Below are positions 37,281 to 46,713 of a stretch of DNA of 64,000 nucleotides, one piece after another. Location: positions 1 to 64,000 of the forward strand of contig JAEZFW010000081.1 in NCBI GenBank assembly GCA_023417315.1, read 5' to 3'. Under the pieces are notes generated by a model, which was not told where the DNA came from, searched no databases, and worked only from the letters and a program-made list of their open reading frames with translations. This stretch comes from Pseudomonadota bacterium (GTDB lineage: Bacteria; Pseudomonadota; Gammaproteobacteria; Steroidobacterales; Steroidobacteraceae). The translations under genes were made by a program, and so were the position numbers. Position 1 is the first letter of the stretch. Each line of letters begins with the position of its first letter.

Positions 37281-37499
37281 TGATCCCGGCTCGGGCCCTG
37301 CTGGACCGCCGGGATTCTACCAACTCAGGGAATACTGTTCTCGGCTTGCTTGCCAAGTGCGTCACAACTCGGAAGATCGCTGCTCACACCAATGGTAAGA
37401 AAAACGAGGCTCGTGCGCGCGTGCTCGATTGTCGAGCGCGCTCCGACCGCCGGACACCGAGATGCTGCGAGTCACCGCGAGGCATCTCCGCGAAAACCC

Positions 37500-38147
37500 C
37501 TAAGCCTCCGCAGCGATCTGACGCAGCGCTTGCTCGAACAGTTCGGCGGCTTGGCCGCCCTGGATCAGATACTTGTCATTGATGATGACCGATGGCACCG
37601 CGCCGATACCCTGACGCGCGTAGAGCTGTTCGCGTTCTCGCACTTCACGCGCATAGGAACCCGATTCCAGAATCTCGCGCGCACGCACCGGATCGAGGCC
37701 AACCTGCTGTACAAGATCGACGAGCACCTCACGGTCGCTGGGGTTTCGCCCCTCCGTGAAGTACGCAGTGAACAGCGCGCGCTTCAACGCGTGCTGCTTT
37801 CCTTCCAGCGCCGCCCAATGCAGAAGTCGATGCGCATCGAAGGTGTTGTAACTCTTCGAGCGCTTCTCCATGTTGAACTCGAATCCGAGCGCCGCCCCAC
37901 GAGAGCGAATCGCTTCTTGACTGCGCGCTAGTTGCTCCAGGTTGGAGCCGTACTTCTTTGCAAGGTGCTCGACGATGTCCTCGCCGTCGGCGGACATTTG
38001 CGGGTTGAGCTCGGACGGTTGGAAATGGATGTTCGCCTTGATGTCATGACCGATGCGCTCGAGCGCTTGCTCGAGCGACCTAAGACCCACTACACACCAG
38101 GGACAGGACACGTCGGATACGAAATCGATCTTGAGTTGAGCAGTCAT
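37500..38147 (-). CDS. FrnE-type DsbA-family oxidoreductase
   Basis: A 215-residue cytoplasmic protein without a signal peptide. The thioredoxin-fold motif C15-P-W-C18 follows IDFVSDVS, an all-helical insert occupies the middle (about 60-160), and the cis-Pro loop is GIGAVPSVIIND. FrnE-like proteins and 2-hydroxychromene-2-carboxylate isomerases share this fold; FrnE members act in oxidative stress or thiol exchange. The ATG at 38147 fits family N termini (MTAQLKIDF) and the upstream frame extension lacks support. Confidence 0.85.
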   Translation of the reverse strand: MTAQLKIDFVSDVSCPWCVVGLRSLEQALERIGHDIKANIHFQPSELNPQMSADGEDIVEHLAKKYGSNLEQLARSQEAIRSRGAALGFEFNMEKRSKSYNTFDAHRLLHWAALEGKQHALKRALFTAYFTEGRNPSDREVLVDLVQQVGLDPVRAREILESGSYAREVREREQLYARQGIGAVPSVIINDKYLIQGGQAAELFEQALRQIAAEA

Positions 38148-38311
38148 GAGCCCAGGATGCGGGGTCGGGGGCAGCGATTCAAGTCTCATTGCGATCGGAG
38201 ATGACGTGTTGTTGGACGGTGCTCGCTCGCGAAAACAATCGGTCGATTGGATGGCGGCAGGCAACTCGTCCAACGGACGACGAGCCCCTCTCGGGGCCGA
38301 TTGGCAGACCC

Positions 38312-39973
38312 ATGTCGATCAACCTCTCCAAGACTCTCGCACAACGGTCTCTCTTGGGATTGCTTGCCGTTCTGTGGGCGAGCCTTGCCACGAGCGAAGT
38401 CGCTGCACCGGACGCATCGTCCGCGATTCCGGAACCTGCAGCTCTCGAGCGCGAAGCCGCAATCATAGGCGAAGTGTTCATCTATCCCGAGAACATCTTC
38501 GATCTCCATGATCCGCAAGAGGATCGACGCCTGTATCGCCTCGCGAACTCGTTGCACGTTCGCACACAGCCGCGAGTCATCCGCGAGCAGCTCCTGTTCA
38601 AGAGCGGTGATCTGTACTCCGAACGCTTGCTCGCGGAATCGGAACGGATCCTTCGAACCGCGCGCTATCTGTACGATGCGACTGTGCGCCCGGTGGCGTA
38701 CCACGACGGATATGTCGACGTCGCTGTCACGACGCGCGACGTGTGGACACTGAATCCCGGCATCTCTTTCAGCCGTCATGGCGGCGAGAACACGATGGGA
38801 TTCGAGATTGAAGAGCTCAACTTCCTCGGAACCGGAACCGATATATCTGTCGCGCAGAAATCCAATGTCGATCGCGACTCCACGCTCGTTGAGTACAAGG
38901 ACAGTCACCTCTTTGGCACATGGGTGAACATGCAAGCTGCCTATGCGAGTAACAGCGACGGCTCGCTACAAGCGCTCACCCTCCACCGGCCGTTCTATGC
39001 GCTCGATTCGCGTTGGACCTCTGCTCTTTCGATCGTGCGAAACGATCGCACTGAATCTCTGTACGATCTAGGAGAAGCGCTCGATCAGCACCGCGTGAAT
39101 ACTCGCTTCGCATCCCTTTTCTGGGGCTGGTCGCACGGGCTGGAAAACGGCTGGGTCAAGCGCTGGACGATCGGCGCGACATTCGATGAGAACCGATTCG
39201 CTGCGATCGCCGGCGATTCACCGAAGGGTTTCATCCCCGACGACCGGAGGCTCGTTTATCCGTGGATCGGCTTTGAGCTCGTTCAGGATCATTTCCACAA
39301 GCTCCGCAACCGCGACCAAATCGGACGCACAGAGGACTTCTACCTCGGGACGCGGTTCAGCGCTTTGCTCGGATTTGCGAGCGAAAGCTACGGCTCGGAT
39401 CGCAACGCGCTCATGTTTGCGAGCACGCTTGGCCACGGACGCGATCTTTCGGAGCGCACCACACTGCTCCTGAATGGCGGTATCAAAGGCCGGTTGGAGA
39501 GCGGATCACTGCAGAACACGATCGTCGATGCCGCCGCACGATACTACGTGAAGCTGTCTGAACGCCGCTTGTTTTTTGCAACCCTGGAAGCGTCTGCCGG
39601 TCGCTCGCTCGATCTCGACACTCAGATTCTTCTAGGCGGGGATAACGGATTGCGCGGCTATCCGCTTCGCTATGTGAGCGGCGATGCGCGCGCGCTGCTC
39701 ACGGTCGAGCAGCGCTACTTCACCGACTGGTATCCCTGGCGCCTGTTCCGAGTGGGCGCCGCTGCGTTCATCGACATCGGTCGCACGTGGGGCGACAGCA
39801 CGTTCGGCACGCCGAACCCAGGGCTCCTGAAGGATATCGGCTTTGGTTTGCGATTCGGCAGTAGCCGTTCGGGGCTCGGCAACATCATCCACGTCGACCT
39901 GGCGTTTCCTCTCGATGGCACAGGCGACATCTCGAGCACGCAGATACTGGTGGAAACCAAGCAGCGGTTTTGA
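38312..39973 (+). CDS. BamA/TamA-like outer-membrane protein
   Basis: A 553-residue protein with signal peptide (ending near ATS). One POTRA-like region covers residues about 50-130 (TQPRVIREQLLFKSGDLYSERLLAESERILRTARYLYDATV), then a sixteen-stranded D15/Omp85-type barrel. The barrel contains the motif LLGGDNGLRGYPLRYVSGDARALLTVEQRYF, the RGY loop that inserts into the lumen. Omp85 proteins assemble or translocate proteins across the outer membrane. With only one or two POTRA domains this resembles patatin-linked or TPS-like members more than BamA itself. ATG 38312 is the first with a signal peptide after it. Confidence 0.8.
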   Translation: MSINLSKTLAQRSLLGLLAVLWASLATSEVAAPDASSAIPEPAALEREAAIIGEVFIYPENIFDLHDPQEDRRLYRLANSLHVRTQPRVIREQLLFKSGDLYSERLLAESERILRTARYLYDATVRPVAYHDGYVDVAVTTRDVWTLNPGISFSRHGGENTMGFEIEELNFLGTGTDISVAQKSNVDRDSTLVEYKDSHLFGTWVNMQAAYASNSDGSLQALTLHRPFYALDSRWTSALSIVRNDRTESLYDLGEALDQHRVNTRFASLFWGWSHGLENGWVKRWTIGATFDENRFAAIAGDSPKGFIPDDRRLVYPWIGFELVQDHFHKLRNRDQIGRTEDFYLGTRFSALLGFASESYGSDRNALMFASTLGHGRDLSERTTLLLNGGIKGRLESGSLQNTIVDAAARYYVKLSERRLFFATLEASAGRSLDLDTQILLGGDNGLRGYPLRYVSGDARALLTVEQRYFTDWYPWRLFRVGAAAFIDIGRTWGDSTFGTPNPGLLKDIGFGLRFGSSRSGLGNIIHVDLAFPLDGTGDISSTQILVETKQRF

Positions 39974-39984
39974 GGGTGCCACAG

Positions 39985-40010
39985 CGCCGCGGCGCTTCGC
40001 TGACGCGGCG
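39985..40010 (+). terminator. Hairpin downstream of the Omp85-like gene
   Basis: CGCCGCG (39985-39991) and CGCGGCG (40004-40010) pair around a 12-nt loop about 12 bp after the stop codon. ACTGATCCTTTC follows, so the T-tract is weak. Confidence 0.45.
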
Positions 40011-40108
40011 ACTGATCCTTTCATGCGTATCGTCTAATCTATCATGCACACAAGACGCTCTCTGAGATCCGTCGCGCGATCGACGTGCGTCCGGCGACAG
40101 ACACGCTC

Positions 40109-41806
40109 ATGAACCAAGCTGTCGCAGCTCATCCATTCGCATTCATCGGTGCCAGGTTCCGACAGCGATTGGCGCAGCTCGGATCGTGCTCATCCGAGAC
40201 TCGCTTCGCGCTCTGCATCTCGCTCATCTGGACGGCGCTATACAACGCGCCCTTCTGGGAGCGAACGCTGGAGGCAATGTGGCATCCGACGCTCGGGGGC
40301 GTCACTTTCCTCGTCTCGCTATTCGGATTGGTCTTGAGTCTGCAAGCGCTGCTGCTCCTGCTGATGCCAACGACGGCGGCGATGCGCACAGTGGCGAGTG
40401 TGCTATTCATCACCGCCGCGGGGAGCTCGTACTTCATTGCCGAGTACGGCGTGATTTTGAACAAAGACATGCTGCGCAATGTGCTCGAGACCGATCCCGC
40501 GGAAGTGAGCGCACTCTTGAACGTTCATCTGCTCGCCACACTCGCGGTGTTCGGAATCGCACCTGCGGTACTAGTGTGGCAGATCGCACTTCCGCCACGG
40601 TCGTGGCGGAAGCGCCTGCGTCAGCGCGCCATTGCACTCGGAACCGTCATCGCAGTTTGCCTCGCATGTCTTTTTGCCAGCTCGGCCGACTACGCCGTGT
40701 TTTTTCGGCAGCACAAACCGATTCGCTTCACCCTGGTCCCGTTCGCACCCGTCACGAGCCTGATCGAGCTCGTCAGCCAAGACAATGGGCGCCACGCCGA
40801 TGAGACGCTCCTCAATCCAGCCGGTCAAACGCGGCACGTCGGTGCGACGCGCGCGCGTCCGCTCGTCATATTCCTCGTGATCGGTGAAACCGCTCGGGCC
40901 GCCAACTTTGCTCTCGGAACCTACCCTCGGGCGACTAATCCCGAGCTCGAGCATACCGAGAATCTGGTGTACTTCACCCACGCGACGGCATGCGGTACGT
41001 CTACCGCGACGTCTGTGCCATGCATGTTCTCGCATCTGGGGCGGAGCGATTTCAATGTAGATGAAGCACCCCGCTTCACCAATCTGCTGGATGCGCTCGC
41101 CGCGTCCGGATTCGATGTGCAGTGGCGCGATAACAATGCAGGGTGCAAAGGGGTGTGCACGCGAGTAGCCACTGTTCGCTACGCCGGCGTCTCCGACGAC
41201 AAACTGTGCCCCAGATCGTACTGCTACGACGAGGTCATGCTCACCGATCTTGCCGAGCGGCTGCGTACCCTCGAGCGCGACAGCGTGATCGTATTTCATC
41301 AGATCGGCAGCCACGGCCCGGCGTACGCGGATCGCTATCCGCCCGAGCTCGAACGATTCAAGCCGGCGTGCCGCTCGAATGAGCTTCAGCACTGTACGCA
41401 GCAGGAGATCTTGAACGCGTACGACAATACGATCGCCTACACCGACCATGTCTTAGCCGCCCAAATCGCTTTACTGAGGTCGGCCTCAGATCAGCTCGAT
41501 AGCATCTTAATCTACGCGTCCGATCACGGTGAATCGCTTGGCGAGCAAGGCGTCTATCTGCACGGGATGCCGTTCGGCTTCGCACCCGAAGGGCAGAAGC
41601 GCGTGCCAATGCTCATCTGGACATCGGAGGGCTATCAGGAACGCACACGCTTGGACGTCCGCTGCGTGCGCGAACACGCCGACACGGCGGTCAGTCACGA
41701 TAATCTCTATCACACCGTTCTCGGCGCCGCTGAGCTGAGCAACCAAGTGTACAACCCGTTGCTCGACATCCTTGCTGCGTGCCGTCACGCCTCTCTAGGC
41801 GAGTAG
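40109..41806 (+). CDS. Lipid A phosphoethanolamine transferase (EptA/MCR family)
   Basis: A 565-residue inner-membrane enzyme that moves phosphoethanolamine from phosphatidylethanolamine to lipid A phosphates on the periplasmic side. Five helices fill residues about 25-195, then the alkaline-phosphatase-like domain. Zinc ligands are in VIGETARA (Glu) and SDHGESLGE (Asp, His); the nucleophilic Thr is in CGTSTATSVPCMFS; Cys pairs of the periplasmic domain are present (NNAGCKGVC, LCPRSYC). The family confers polymyxin resistance when expressed. A GTG at 40085 is an alternative start. No PmrAB-type regulator is adjacent, so this looks like a resident chromosomal gene. Confidence 0.9.
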   Translation: MNQAVAAHPFAFIGARFRQRLAQLGSCSSETRFALCISLIWTALYNAPFWERTLEAMWHPTLGGVTFLVSLFGLVLSLQALLLLLMPTTAAMRTVASVLFITAAGSSYFIAEYGVILNKDMLRNVLETDPAEVSALLNVHLLATLAVFGIAPAVLVWQIALPPRSWRKRLRQRAIALGTVIAVCLACLFASSADYAVFFRQHKPIRFTLVPFAPVTSLIELVSQDNGRHADETLLNPAGQTRHVGATRARPLVIFLVIGETARAANFALGTYPRATNPELEHTENLVYFTHATACGTSTATSVPCMFSHLGRSDFNVDEAPRFTNLLDALAASGFDVQWRDNNAGCKGVCTRVATVRYAGVSDDKLCPRSYCYDEVMLTDLAERLRTLERDSVIVFHQIGSHGPAYADRYPPELERFKPACRSNELQHCTQQEILNAYDNTIAYTDHVLAAQIALLRSASDQLDSILIYASDHGESLGEQGVYLHGMPFGFAPEGQKRVPMLIWTSEGYQERTRLDVRCVREHADTAVSHDNLYHTVLGAAELSNQVYNPLLDILAACRHASLGE

Positions 41807-41808
41807 GA

Positions 41809-42342
41809 TCAGAAGCTCATGCGCCTGAGCGTGTTGTCACGTTGTATATAGTGATGGAACAGCGCCGCCAACGCGTGCGCTCCGACGAAGAAGTAACCTG
41901 CCGTCGCGAGCGTTTCGTGCAGCTCCTCGGTGCGCTCGGCCAGGGGCTCATTGACGCCTACGAGTGCTGGCAACTGAAGGCCGAAGAAGGAAACTGCGGT
42001 CCCTTCCGCGCTCAACGTCAACCAACCGAGCACCGGTAGCACGATCATCAGTGCGTAGAGCACACCTTCGACCATATGCGCGATCAGCCGCTGCCAGCTC
42101 GGGACTTGCGGCACGATAGGGGGCGTCTTGCCAAGGATTCGCGCGATCATGCGAATCCACACGAGAACGAACACGGTCAACCCGAGCGCGAAGTGCCACT
42201 GCTTGAGCGCTTCACGAGGATCGCTGCCGCGCGGGAACAGCTCACGCAACTCGATACACGCGTAGACGCCGATCAGAAGGATTAGCATCAACCAGTGCAA
42301 GGTGATCGAGACCTTCCCATAGCGGTCGGCGGCTGCGGACAT
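41809..42342 (-). CDS. Cytochrome b561-family protein
   Basis: A 177-residue membrane protein with four helices. Haem-ligand His residues appear in ITLHWLMLI (helix 1), KQWHFALGLTVF, LIAHMVEGVLYALM and FVGAHALAALFHHYI. Proteins of this type (CybB) accept electrons from quinol or donate them to periplasmic partners. GAGGAAAG precedes ATG 42342. It lies 35 bp downstream of the mxaL-like gene on the same strand and could be the last gene of that operon, which would fit a redox role beside an alcohol dehydrogenase system. Confidence 0.85.
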   Translation of the reverse strand: MSAAADRYGKVSITLHWLMLILLIGVYACIELRELFPRGSDPREALKQWHFALGLTVFVLVWIRMIARILGKTPPIVPQVPSWQRLIAHMVEGVLYALMIVLPVLGWLTLSAEGTAVSFFGLQLPALVGVNEPLAERTEELHETLATAGYFFVGAHALAALFHHYIQRDNTLRRMSF

Positions 42343-42377
42343 GGTCTTTCCTCGTGACGCTGCCGAGGAAAATGCCA

Positions 42378-43322
42378 CTAGTCCCCGAATCCTGACATAC
42401 GCGGAAGAGCGTGCTCCCTAAGTGATCCTGGTAAGGGAGCGAATCGAATCACGAGCACGAGCAAAGCGAGCGACGCCGGCAGCCACGAAAGATCGGTCGG
42501 CACAGCGAGCTGCGTAGCGAACCGGGAATCGCGCAGGGTCCTTTCGATCGACTCTGCATCGCTCAGGCGCGCGTACTGAAATCCGACCTGCCGCGCCAAG
42601 GATTGCAGATGCGCTTCGTGCAGGCTCGACAGATGCTCATTGCTCGGTCGAGCGACACCATCCGGATCGGTTGCTCGCTGGATGACTTCATGCGGACGCC
42701 AGTAACCGCGGGGATTGCCTTCCGCATCGCTCTTCGGGATCGGTCGCGGAACCTCGCCGCCGACGCCCACTAACCATCCGCCGATCGCGCCACTCGTCAG
42801 GTCATCGAAGATCGCGACTGCAGGTCTCGTTGCATCGAGCGGAGGCGCTTCTTGCCCATCGGTCAGGAGGATGACGTTCGTTCCAGTCCCTAAGTCGCGC
42901 GCGGCCCGCATCGACCAGAACACGCCCTTGGTCACTTCGCTCGCCTCGCCCCAGCGCATTCTTCCGTCGATCTTCTCGAGCGCCGCGAGTAGATCGCTAT
43001 AGCTGCCGCAGACCTCAACCGGCGCCAGGGTTACGACGGTTCGATACTCCGCGAATGCTCCGAGTCCGATGCGCGATCCGCACGGTAGGTGCTGCAAAGC
43101 GTTCCGCACCGAGTGTTTCGCGAACACGAGTCGACTTGCAGGCACCCCGTCGAGCTCGTAATCCTCCACGTTCATGCTCTGAGTGATGTCGAACACGATG
43201 ACGTAGTCGTACGTATCCTGCGGCAGATCGATCGACGGCAACAGCAATGCCCCGAGCAGCAATAGCAACGCGACACCTGTCAAGCCCGCATCGCGCACGC
43301 GCCATCCCGTGTACCACTTCAC
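42378..43322 (-). CDS. mxaL: MxaL-like VWA protein
   Basis: A 314-residue protein with an N-terminal membrane segment (about 12-31), a von Willebrand A domain in the periplasm, and a second C-terminal membrane segment. The MIDAS motif DITQSMN (Asp44) and LLTDGQE are intact. It starts with GTG 43322, overlapping the mxaK stop (GTGA). By position (last in R-S-A-C-K-L) and architecture it matches MxaL, needed in methylotrophs to insert calcium into methanol dehydrogenase. Without a dehydrogenase gene nearby the client is unknown. A BatA-like role is the alternative, but the VWA-TPR-VWA gene order favours mxa. Confidence 0.72.
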   Translation of the reverse strand: MKWYTGWRVRDAGLTGVALLLLLGALLLPSIDLPQDTYDYVIVFDITQSMNVEDYELDGVPASRLVFAKHSVRNALQHLPCGSRIGLGAFAEYRTVVTLAPVEVCGSYSDLLAALEKIDGRMRWGEASEVTKGVFWSMRAARDLGTGTNVILLTDGQEAPPLDATRPAVAIFDDLTSGAIGGWLVGVGGEVPRPIPKSDAEGNPRGYWRPHEVIQRATDPDGVARPSNEHLSSLHEAHLQSLARQVGFQYARLSDAESIERTLRDSRFATQLAVPTDLSWLPASLALLVLVIRFAPLPGSLREHALPRMSGFGD

Positions 43323-43858
43323 GGCAAGTCCATCCGCGCGCTCGAGATCGTCGAGGTCGCCTGTTCGCTATCCGGCGGCGGTCCGTCCGCACTTGTCACG
43401 GTTTCGTCCAGCTCAGGTGCAAGCCGCAGCGCGAGCTCGAGATTGTGGCGAGCATCCCAATCGTCGGGATACTCGCGCAGGAGATTGCGATAACTCTGCT
43501 TCGCAAACTCGATCATCGGCAGCCAGCGCGCCTCATCCTGAATACCGTGCTCGAGCGCCTCGCGCAGGTGCACGTTGCCAAGATTGAAGGAGGCCGAGCG
43601 TCTGATCCCCACTGCGTCGCTTTGAATGAGCGCCTTGTATTGTGCGACGGCTTCATCGTAACTCCCCTGCTCCGCGACCTTCGCTGCGCGCGCGAAGCGC
43701 GCCTCGGGAATCGCGCTTTCGATCTCAGCGGCTTGCGCCTGAGCGATCGCCTCGTTCACGCGCTCAGCGCGACTCAGTTGCACTCCTTCATACACCGCCA
43801 GCGAAGCGAACACGAGCGTGCCCAAGGCGAATGCGAGATGAACGTGTCTGCGCTTCAT
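43319..43858 (-). CDS. mxaK: MxaK-like TPR membrane protein
   Basis: A 179-residue protein with one N-terminal membrane helix (about 8-26) and a periplasmic TPR-like region (GSYDEAVAQYKALIQSD, RRSASFNLGNVHLREAL, WDARHNLELALRL). It overlaps both neighbours by 4 bases (ATGA with mxaC, GTGA with mxaL). Between two VWA genes this is the position of mxaK. BatC/BatE proteins share TPRs but normally follow two VWA genes. It probably scaffolds the VWA proteins in the membrane. Confidence 0.7.
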   Translation of the reverse strand: MKRRHVHLAFALGTLVFASLAVYEGVQLSRAERVNEAIAQAQAAEIESAIPEARFARAAKVAEQGSYDEAVAQYKALIQSDAVGIRRSASFNLGNVHLREALEHGIQDEARWLPMIEFAKQSYRNLLREYPDDWDARHNLELALRLAPELDETVTSADGPPPDSEQATSTISSARMDLP

Positions 43859-44868
43859 GTCCACCTCTGCAGCTGAAGCATGCGATAAACCAAGAGCGCC
43901 GCACACGAGAACGTTGCGACGATGAGAAAGCGCCGCGAGAAGTCTCGACGGGGGATCTGCTCGTAGTAGTCGAGCGGCAAGTTCTGCTGCCGGCCGACTT
44001 CGGCGACCGCGCGCTCGAAATCTTCCGGCACCTCCGCTTGATAGGCTCGATACGGCGTGCGCAATTGTAGAAAGAATCGATGCAGCGCAATCTCCGGCGC
44101 CATCTCGGTTCGCAGATCCTGGACATCCAGGGCGGGACTGTTGATCGAGCGCAAGTAGAGCCAGTAGAGCGCGATACGGTTGCGCGTCAGCCCCGCGGCG
44201 ATACGCGAGCGCGTGGGCTCATCGAGATGAGCGCCGCCATCCGATACGAGCAGGATGATTCGACTTCCGGTGTACGGTCGTCGATCGAATTCAGCGATCG
44301 CAGCAATCAACGCGCGACCTACGTTGGTTTCGTTGAGTCCGACACCGACGCCGGCCGCGGTGATCCCCGCTTGAAGCACGCTATCTCGCTGTGTAAACGG
44401 CACCGCGAGCAGCGGTCCGCCGCTGAAGAACATCAGGGAGAAGCGGTCGTCGGAGCGCTCATCGACGAATCGAGACAAGAGCTCGCGCGCAGTCTGACTC
44501 TTCTGCGGACCGCGATGCCAGGCCTGCTGCGTGCGGATGATGGGATCGATCGTGCGCCAGTCGCTCGGCATCATGCGCAAGTCCATGCTGCGGCTACGAT
44601 CCATCAAGACAAGGATCTCCGCGCCACGGCCCGTTCGCAGCACCTGACTCTCCGGTCGACCTGGACCCGAGAGTGCAATCACGATGCTTGCGATAGCAAG
44701 GACCGCGAATGCGATCGCCATCAGAGCAGCGATGCGCCCCACTCTGTCGATCGGCAGCCAACTAATGTATGAGTAGCCCAATGCATCGCTGCTCGAGCGA
44801 CGCAGCGGCAGCAGCGCGAGCGGCAGCAGTAGCAAAACCCAGGGATGCTCGAACTCGAATCCCATCAT
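43855..44868 (-). CDS. mxaC: MxaC-like VWA protein
   Basis: A 337-residue protein with two N-terminal hydrophobic segments (HPWVLLLLPLALLPL and about 45-66), a periplasmic VWA domain and a C-terminal membrane helix. The MIDAS is DRSRSMD and ILLVSDGGAH follows. The start codon overlaps the mxaA stop in ATGATGG, so either of two adjacent ATGs (44868 or 44865) may be used. Order and topology match MxaC of the calcium-insertion cluster. All residues needed to bind a divalent metal in the MIDAS appear present. Confidence 0.72.
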   Translation of the reverse strand: MMGFEFEHPWVLLLLPLALLPLRRSSSDALGYSYISWLPIDRVGRIAALMAIAFAVLAIASIVIALSGPGRPESQVLRTGRGAEILVLMDRSRSMDLRMMPSDWRTIDPIIRTQQAWHRGPQKSQTARELLSRFVDERSDDRFSLMFFSGGPLLAVPFTQRDSVLQAGITAAGVGVGLNETNVGRALIAAIAEFDRRPYTGSRIILLVSDGGAHLDEPTRSRIAAGLTRNRIALYWLYLRSINSPALDVQDLRTEMAPEIALHRFFLQLRTPYRAYQAEVPEDFERAVAEVGRQQNLPLDYYEQIPRRDFSRRFLIVATFSCAALLVYRMLQLQRWT

Positions 44869-45860
44869 CGCTCGTGCCGTCTTTCGAGTCGGCGCAAATC
44901 GCGGCACAGCTCGCGCACCGAGATCGCATCGTTGGGCAATCCCGATCCGAAGAACAATGCGCTCGATTGCGCGTAGAACTGCTCGATGCGCCCCCGCTCG
45001 GTCGCAAGATGCGGAGCGCTGCGGAAGAGCGTTGCGAGCGTGGTCGTCTGAACGACGCGGCCCGCCGTGCGATCGAATGCTCGATGCACCGCTTGCCACG
45101 CTTCTGGACTGCGATCGCCGAGGGCGCTGACCTCCTCCCACGCTCGAGCGAACGGCTGCTCTTTACGTGCGATCCAGTTGCGCCAAGCGATCCATGCAAA
45201 CCAACAAAGCGCCACCAGAGCACACGCCGCGGCAAAGCCCCAAAACCTTCGCTCGAGAGGCGCGATTGCGATGCGCGGAGGTTCGCGGTCGGGTTTCATG
45301 AGCTGCAGCGCATCCGACGCGGTGATCCACGTCGTGAGCGGCGAGACGCTGACTGTGAGCGCCGGCACGACGAGCTCCCGCGTACCGGACGAGTCTTTCA
45401 TCCGCCAAGTCGGCAACTGAATCGTCTCGGTGTTCGCTGGCGCATTGACGAGCTGATGCTCGACGAGCAGCCATCGCCTGCCGTCTTCTGCAGTGATCGT
45501 TCTCGCTGCGCGACGCTCGAACCACACACCGACTCGCTCGACACGGGGCGACTCGGCGGGTTCGAATCGCCCGCCTGGTAGATCGAGCAGGATCTGCTGA
45601 GTCAGAACGTCGCCGATGAAGTGACCGAAGGGCCTGGGTTGTCGAACCTCTGCCTCGATCGTATCGATTCGCGTTGGTTTTGCCGGCTGTTCGCTGGCGG
45701 ATGCTGGGCCCGGCAACAGTGTGATGCACGTCGCCGCGAGCCACGCAAGAGTTCGTACCCCCTCCCTAACCCTCCCCCGCTTCGCAAGGGAGGGAACTGA
45801 AGCGAGCGCGCACACGGCCCCAATTACCACGGGGAGTACTCTGCAATCGCGCGTGCTCAT
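44865..45860 (-). CDS. mxaA: MxaA-like protein with an in-frame palindromic repeat
   Basis: A 331-residue protein whose mature part has the MxaA look: EVRQPRPFGHFIGDVLTQQILLDLP near the start, an Ig-like domain, then one membrane helix (about residues 195-213) and a cytoplasmic helical tail. ATG 45860 overlaps the mxaS stop (ATGA). The N terminus is odd: one hydrophobic segment (LPVVIGAVCALASVPS) is followed by a basic stretch AKRGRVREGV encoded by a palindromic repeat, then a second hydrophobic segment ending GPASA. The repeat seems to have entered the signal-peptide region without breaking the frame. MxaA takes part in calcium delivery to methanol dehydrogenase. Confidence 0.72.
   Translation of the reverse strand: MSTRDCRVLPVVIGAVCALASVPSLAKRGRVREGVRTLAWLAATCITLLPGPASASEQPAKPTRIDTIEAEVRQPRPFGHFIGDVLTQQILLDLPGGRFEPAESPRVERVGVWFERRAARTITAEDGRRWLLVEHQLVNAPANTETIQLPTWRMKDSSGTRELVVPALTVSVSPLTTWITASDALQLMKPDREPPRIAIAPLERRFWGFAAACALVALCWFAWIAWRNWIARKEQPFARAWEEVSALGDRSPEAWQAVHRAFDRTAGRVVQTTTLATLFRSAPHLATERGRIEQFYAQSSALFFGSGLPNDAISVRELCRDLRRLERRHER
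45757..45794. repeat. REP-like palindrome inside mxaA
   Basis: CCCTCCC (45770-45776) and GGGAGGG (45788-45794) flank CCGCTTCGCAA, preceded by a second CCCTCCCTAA. It is the same class as the elements at 1-262 and 2652, but lies within an open reading frame and codes for about ten residues. Confidence 0.75.
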
Positions 45861-46711
45861 GCGACGCCTTCGTAGAAATAGCGCGACATCGCTTCGGGGT
45901 CGAACGCGCCTTCGATGAAGAAAGGACGGATCGAGCGCTCGGCAAAAAGCTCTTGTAGCTCGACGCGCCGCTCTTTCACGGCATCGAGCCAACGCTCACG
46001 GACGCTCGGACGCAGCCAGAGCGTACGATGCGCGCCTGATTCGACATCCGCGAGCGGCGCAATCGCATTCCGCGTCGGAGGACGAGTCTCGGTAGGGTCC
46101 CAGATCACGATCGGCACGACGTAAGCATGCGCGAGAACATCGAGAATCGTGCCAAGGTGCTGCAGGGGCCAATGAAAATCCGAGATCAGGAACACGAGCC
46201 CATCCTGTCCCACGAGCCGCTCAGCGGCACTCGCGAGCCCGGCGATGGATCCAGCGCGGCCACGGTACTCGCGCAAACGGGAGGCCGCGAAACTTCCCGC
46301 GCCCCGGCTCAATCGCGCTGGGGTATACCAATCCGTGCGCTCTTCATTGTCGAAAGCTGAAAGTCCGAACGCATCGCCGACTCGAAACGCGCTCATGCCA
46401 AGCGACTCGACGAAGTCGGCAGCGACATGCAATTTCGGTTTGGGCGTACCGAAACTCATCGACGCCGACACATCGACGAGCGCATAGACTGCGACCCCCG
46501 TACGCTGTCGGTTGACGCGAACCAACCACTCGTGGCTCAAGGAGCGCACGCTCGTGCGCACATCGAGTCGGCGCGGATCCGGCCGATCGAGCAAGCTCAT
46601 GTGCGTCGCGAATTCGAGCCCCGCACCCAAGGCGGTGCCTGCATGCGAGCCTGGTCGGTGCCCGCCCACACGCTGCGGTAGCCGATAGTGAAACTCCTGT
46701 GCTGCGCTCAT
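45857..46711 (-). CDS. mxaS: MxaS-like DUF58 protein
   Basis: A 284-residue cytoplasmic protein. The DUF58 signature lies near residues 45-60 (LLDRPDPRRLDVRTSVRS), and a degenerate VWA fold carries DVSASMSFG as MIDAS-like motif with FLISDFHW. HRPGSHAGTALGAGLEF near the N terminus is typical. It starts 2 bp after the MoxR ATPase stop and overlaps mxaA by 4 bases. MoxR-DUF58 pairs work as chaperone systems for metal or cofactor insertion; in methylotrophs the pair is MxaR-MxaS. Confidence 0.78.
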   Translation of the reverse strand: MSAAQEFHYRLPQRVGGHRPGSHAGTALGAGLEFATHMSLLDRPDPRRLDVRTSVRSLSHEWLVRVNRQRTGVAVYALVDVSASMSFGTPKPKLHVAADFVESLGMSAFRVGDAFGLSAFDNEERTDWYTPARLSRGAGSFAASRLREYRGRAGSIAGLASAAERLVGQDGLVFLISDFHWPLQHLGTILDVLAHAYVVPIVIWDPTETRPPTRNAIAPLADVESGAHRTLWLRPSVRERWLDAVKERRVELQELFAERSIRPFFIEGAFDPEAMSRYFYEGVA

Positions 46712-46713
46712 CG

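Noticed and set aside
40109..41806. EptA-like gene as a mobile mcr gene
   Set aside because: No insertion sequence, plasmid gene or composition change flanks it; it looks like a resident chromosomal transferase.
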